Assembly (NCBI GenBank): GCA_905236755.1
Contig: CAJOCR010000028.1
Coordinates: forward strand, 16,832 to 80,831
Direction of reading: 5' to 3'
From: an uncultured Prevotella sp.
GTDB taxonomy: Bacteria > Bacteroidota > Bacteroidia > Bacteroidales > Bacteroidaceae
DNA length: 64,000 bases
Both the position numbers and the translations under genes were made by a program. Position 1 is the first letter of the stretch, and each line of letters starts with the position of its first letter. The notes beneath the pieces are model-generated. The model was not told the DNA's origin. It made no database searches and was given only the letters and a program-made list of their open reading frames with translations. Below, in pieces: positions 61,662-64,000 of this stretch.

Positions 61662-62603
61662 ATGACAGACAGTCAAGTAAAAACAAATAGTCTTAAAGCA
61701 TGGATTCTGGCAGCACGCCCAAAAACATTGAGCGGTGCTGCAGTTCCTGTAATGATTGGCGCTGCTGCAACATATACCACTGCAAGAGAAAACTTTCAGT
61801 GGTTACCAACATTGTTATGCTTCCTTTTTGCTTTCATAATGCAAATAGACAGTAACTTCATCAACGACTATTTCGATTGCATAAAAGGCAATGATGATAA
61901 AGAAACACGACTTGGTCCAAAACGTGCCTGCTCGGAAGGATGGATAACTCTGCACGCTATGCGTATAGGCCTTGTCATCACATCTCTTCTTGGCTGCCTC
62001 GTTGGACTTCCCCTCGTCTTCTACGGAGGTTACAACATGATTATTGTAGGAACATTGTGTGTGCTCTTTGCCTTTCTCTATACAACCAAATTCTCATATC
62101 TCGGTCTTGGCGATGTTCTCGTTCTTGTTTTCTTCGGTATTGTACCCGTATTCTTCACTTGGTGGGTAAGCATACCGCAGGAAATGCAATGCTTTGAGCC
62201 ATTCATATTATTTTTAGGAATAGCCTGCGGACTCGTCATCGACACACTTCTCGTTATCAATAACTATCGTGATCGTGACAACGATAAACATGACGGTAAG
62301 ATAACACTTGTTGTAAGAATCGGAGAAAAGAAATCAGAGAAACTATATAAATATCTTGGAGCTACTGCAACTATACTGACCTTTAATCTAACGCTTCAGG
62401 CACCATCATTTAATTGCACAATCAGTAATATCATTATATTAGGTTTACTCTATTGTATATACCCCTTCTTCCATGAATCAACTTACGCCACTATGACAAG
62501 AATAAAGCATGGACGAGAGCTAAATAAAGTTCTCGGACTTACCGCTCGTAATATGTTTATCTTCGGTGTAACAACAACCATATCAATACTTCTTTTCTGG
62601 TAA
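61662..62603 (+). CDS. menA: 1,4-dihydroxy-2-naphthoate octaprenyltransferase
   Basis: The 313-residue UbiA-family membrane protein attaches the polyprenyl tail to DHNA in menaquinone synthesis. It opens 'KAWILAARPKTLSGAAVPVMIGAA', the MenA opening. The two aspartate motifs are present: NDYFDCIKGNDD (~68-79) and 'NNYRDRDNDKHDGKITL' (~200-216). Eight to nine transmembrane helices are visible. Length is normal. It is 33 bases after the porin gene and 24 before an HD-domain gene, on the same strand. Confidence 0.93.
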   Translation: MTDSQVKTNSLKAWILAARPKTLSGAAVPVMIGAAATYTTARENFQWLPTLLCFLFAFIMQIDSNFINDYFDCIKGNDDKETRLGPKRACSEGWITLHAMRIGLVITSLLGCLVGLPLVFYGGYNMIIVGTLCVLFAFLYTTKFSYLGLGDVLVLVFFGIVPVFFTWWVSIPQEMQCFEPFILFLGIACGLVIDTLLVINNYRDRDNDKHDGKITLVVRIGEKKSEKLYKYLGATATILTFNLTLQAPSFNCTISNIIILGLLYCIYPFFHESTYATMTRIKHGRELNKVLGLTARNMFIFGVTTTISILLFW

Positions 62604-62627
62604 TAACGCACTAAACATTATATTTAT

Positions 62628-63263
62628 ATGAAGCAGCAAGTATCTCTAGACCTCATGGAGTTTGTTGAAAAAAACATTCTTCCTCGCTACGCTGAATTCG
62701 GTCGCAGTCACGGACTCGAACACGTAACACGCGTAATTCGCAATGCGATACAATTAGTTAAGATAACTGGTGCCGACATAGATATGGTATATGTTATCGC
62801 TGCATATCATGACTTGGGTATGAGCGGTCCTCGCGCCATTCATCATATTACTGGTGGAAAAATTCTTCAAGCAGATGCACGTTTGAAAAGATGGTTCAGT
62901 TCTGACCAAATAAAAATCATGAAAGAAGCTGTCGAAGACCATCGCGCATCGGCTTCAAAAGCGCCAAGAAGCATCTATGGAAAAATAATAGCAGAGGCCG
63001 ACAGAGACCTTGATCCTGAAACCATTTTCCGCCGTGCTATACAATATGGACTTGAAAACTATCCTGAAAAAAATCAGGAAGAACAATGGGAACGATTCAA
63101 TAACCATATGGAAGAGAAATACTCACGTCAAGGATACATCCATCTTTGGATACCAGGAAGCCCTAATGCACAAAAACTAAATACCATCCACGACACAATA
63201 GACGATAAAGCTCTTCTCCGCTCTACCTTCGACAAGATTTATAACGAAGAAAAGATATCATAA
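62628..63263 (+). CDS. HD-domain phosphohydrolase
   Basis: The 211-residue cytoplasmic protein has the metal-binding HD signature: His in 'RSHGLEHVTRV' (~29-33), 'AAYHDLGM' (His-Asp, ~60), 'VEDHRASA' and 'IIAEADRDLD'. The domain is typical of small nucleotide or phosphate-ester hydrolases. No synthetase domain is present, so it is not a full RelA/SpoT. Natural substrate is unknown. It follows menA by 24 bases, and tRNA genes on the opposite strand lie beyond. Confidence 0.85.
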   Translation: MKQQVSLDLMEFVEKNILPRYAEFGRSHGLEHVTRVIRNAIQLVKITGADIDMVYVIAAYHDLGMSGPRAIHHITGGKILQADARLKRWFSSDQIKIMKEAVEDHRASASKAPRSIYGKIIAEADRDLDPETIFRRAIQYGLENYPEKNQEEQWERFNNHMEEKYSRQGYIHLWIPGSPNAQKLNTIHDTIDDKALLRSTFDKIYNEEKIS

Positions 63264-63375
63264 TAGAAATATAATTAGAAATAGCAATGCTTGCTACCTT
63301 CTGATAAATAAAATAAAAAAGAAGGAAGAAAATTATCAGACTTTAATCAAGCATAAAGTCCCGCTGTGTATAAGA

Positions 63376-63445
63376 GCGGGATACGGGAGTCGAACCCGCC
63401 TTTCAGGCTTGGGAAGCCCGCGCACTACCGATGTGCTAATCCCGC
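63376..63445 (-). tRNA. tRNA-Gly (CCC)
   Basis: A complete cloverleaf: acceptor GCGGGAT / ATCCCGC, D-arm GCAC / GTGC, anticodon stem CGGGC / GCCTG with loop TTCCCAA (anticodon CCC, reads GGG), T-arm GCGGG-TTCGACT-CCCGT. CCA is not encoded. Confidence 0.95.
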
Positions 63446-63457
63446 ATTTTGTTATGA

Positions 63458-63529
<72 letters not shown>

Positions 63530-63916
63530 AATCAAACATTACTTGAATATCTGTTTTTCTGATATGCAGTGCAAAGGTAATGAATTATTCTCTAAATCCC
63601 AAAGAAATATTGAAAAAGCAAAGAGCGAAAAATTCAAATGCTATGCACTTTCTTTATCATTTATCATTTGTCATATTTCTATAACTTCTAGTTTCCCTAG
63701 AAAAAAGCGCAATGCGCTTAGTCATTTATCATTTGTCAACCAACGGTCACTGACTGAGCGTTTGCTGTCTGCGTAGCAGGTGCAAACATAACAGTGAAGG
63801 AAGTAATTAGCGAAGCGCATAAAATTTTCATCTATTATTAATTGAAAGATTGAAATAATAAAATATTATTCAATATTAAATATTCAATATTCAATAGCAA
63901 AGCGCGCTTTGCGCAA
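63530..63916. other. Gene-free repeat region between tRNAs and rRNA operon
   Basis: It contains CATTTATCATTTGTCA units (63655-63670, 63721-63738), GCGCAATGCGC and a stretch of AATATT / CAATATTCAATA repeats (63855-63898). No coding potential is seen. Confidence 0.65.
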
Positions 63917-63955
63917 CAAAAAAAAAGCCCCGAAGAACTGAATCTTCGAGGCTTC
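63917..63955 (-). terminator. rRNA operon terminator
   Basis: On the minus strand AGCCTCGAAGATT / AGTTCTTCGGGGCT is followed by a T-run, directly after the 5S 3' end. Confidence 0.9.
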
Positions 63956-63963
63956 TAAAAGGA

Positions 63964-64000
63964 GGCGGCTTCCTACTCTCCCGCATTGCATTGCAGTACC
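63964..64000 (-). rRNA. 5S rRNA, 3' part (continues beyond window)
   Basis: On the minus strand the sequence GGTACTGCAATGCAATGCGG, then GAGAGTAGGAAGCCGCC, is the end of a Bacteroidota 5S rRNA. An rRNA operon therefore lies to the right, transcribed toward this window. Confidence 0.9.

Noticed and set aside
63281..63340. Terminator after the HD-domain gene
   Set aside because: Only short pairings (AGCAA/TTGCT, CTGATAA/TTATCAG) without a proper T-run; not strong enough to call.

Overview
The window looks like chromosomal DNA of a gut or rumen Prevotella/Segatella-type Bacteroidota. The evidence is SusC/SusD pairs, TonB-dependent receptors with N-terminal carboxypeptidase-regulatory domains, many secreted lipoproteins and glycoside hydrolases, Bacteroidota-only families (DUF3823, DUF4293, DUF4468, Porin_10, Bacteroidota-type RpoZ), and promoters of the TTTG / TAnnTTTG type in place of the E. 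coli consensus. The genus is an inference from gene content and style; nothing here proves the species.

Layout. 1-2.6 kb: the end of a MacB-like permease gene, its HlyD-type adaptor and a small outer-membrane protein. 2.9-7.2 kb: two secreted thioredoxin-fold proteins and a convergent outer-membrane beta-barrel; the promoter block and terminator blocks around them are duplicated. 7.6-24.9 kb: an alpha-mannan-type polysaccharide utilisation locus (PUL) on the minus strand (carboxypeptidase-regulatory-domain lipoprotein, GH76, SusC, SusD, DUF3823, DUF4965 protein, GH92), with a divergent membrane-spanning one-component regulator gene. A shared direct-repeat motif precedes both minus-strand transcription units of the PUL. 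25.6-32.7 kb: GH2 beta-galactosidase, GH51 arabinofuranosidase and a second GH2, suggesting use of plant galactan/arabinan side chains. 32.9-40.5 kb: metG behind a tandem promoter-carrying repeat, a TonB receptor plus anchored cupin, an agmatine/peptidyl-arginine deiminase-like protein and a small lipoprotein.

40.7-50.9 kb is an accessory region: a YhcG/DUF1016 nuclease with in-frame palindromes, remnants of RhuM, KilA-N and Fic genes, a VapE-like ATPase followed by eight phased copies of GACTGTCACC, a YoeB-type toxin-antitoxin pair, a DUF3127 protein, lipoproteins, a DpnD/PcfM-like protein, a four-helix-bundle 'suffix' protein and a smalltalk peptide. The noncoding DNA here is unusually rich in hairpins and repeats.

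51-64 kb is mostly core genome: GH28, RNase Z (rnz), a lipoprotein, the bamD-rpoZ-DUF4293 operon, uvrB, DUF4468, a Porin_10 porin, menA, an HD phosphohydrolase, tRNA-Gly(CCC), tRNA-Thr(CGT), and the 3' end of a 5S rRNA with its terminator, which marks an rRNA operon entering from the right.

Several dispersed repeat families pervade the window: a GC-rich palindrome (ten copies, two of them translated inside genes), an AT-rich 'tagaaggagatagaag' element, a 113-122 bp element with 9-bp terminal inverted repeats, and a promoter-bearing 'GAGTGCA' element. No intact insertion sequence, integrase or CRISPR array was seen.
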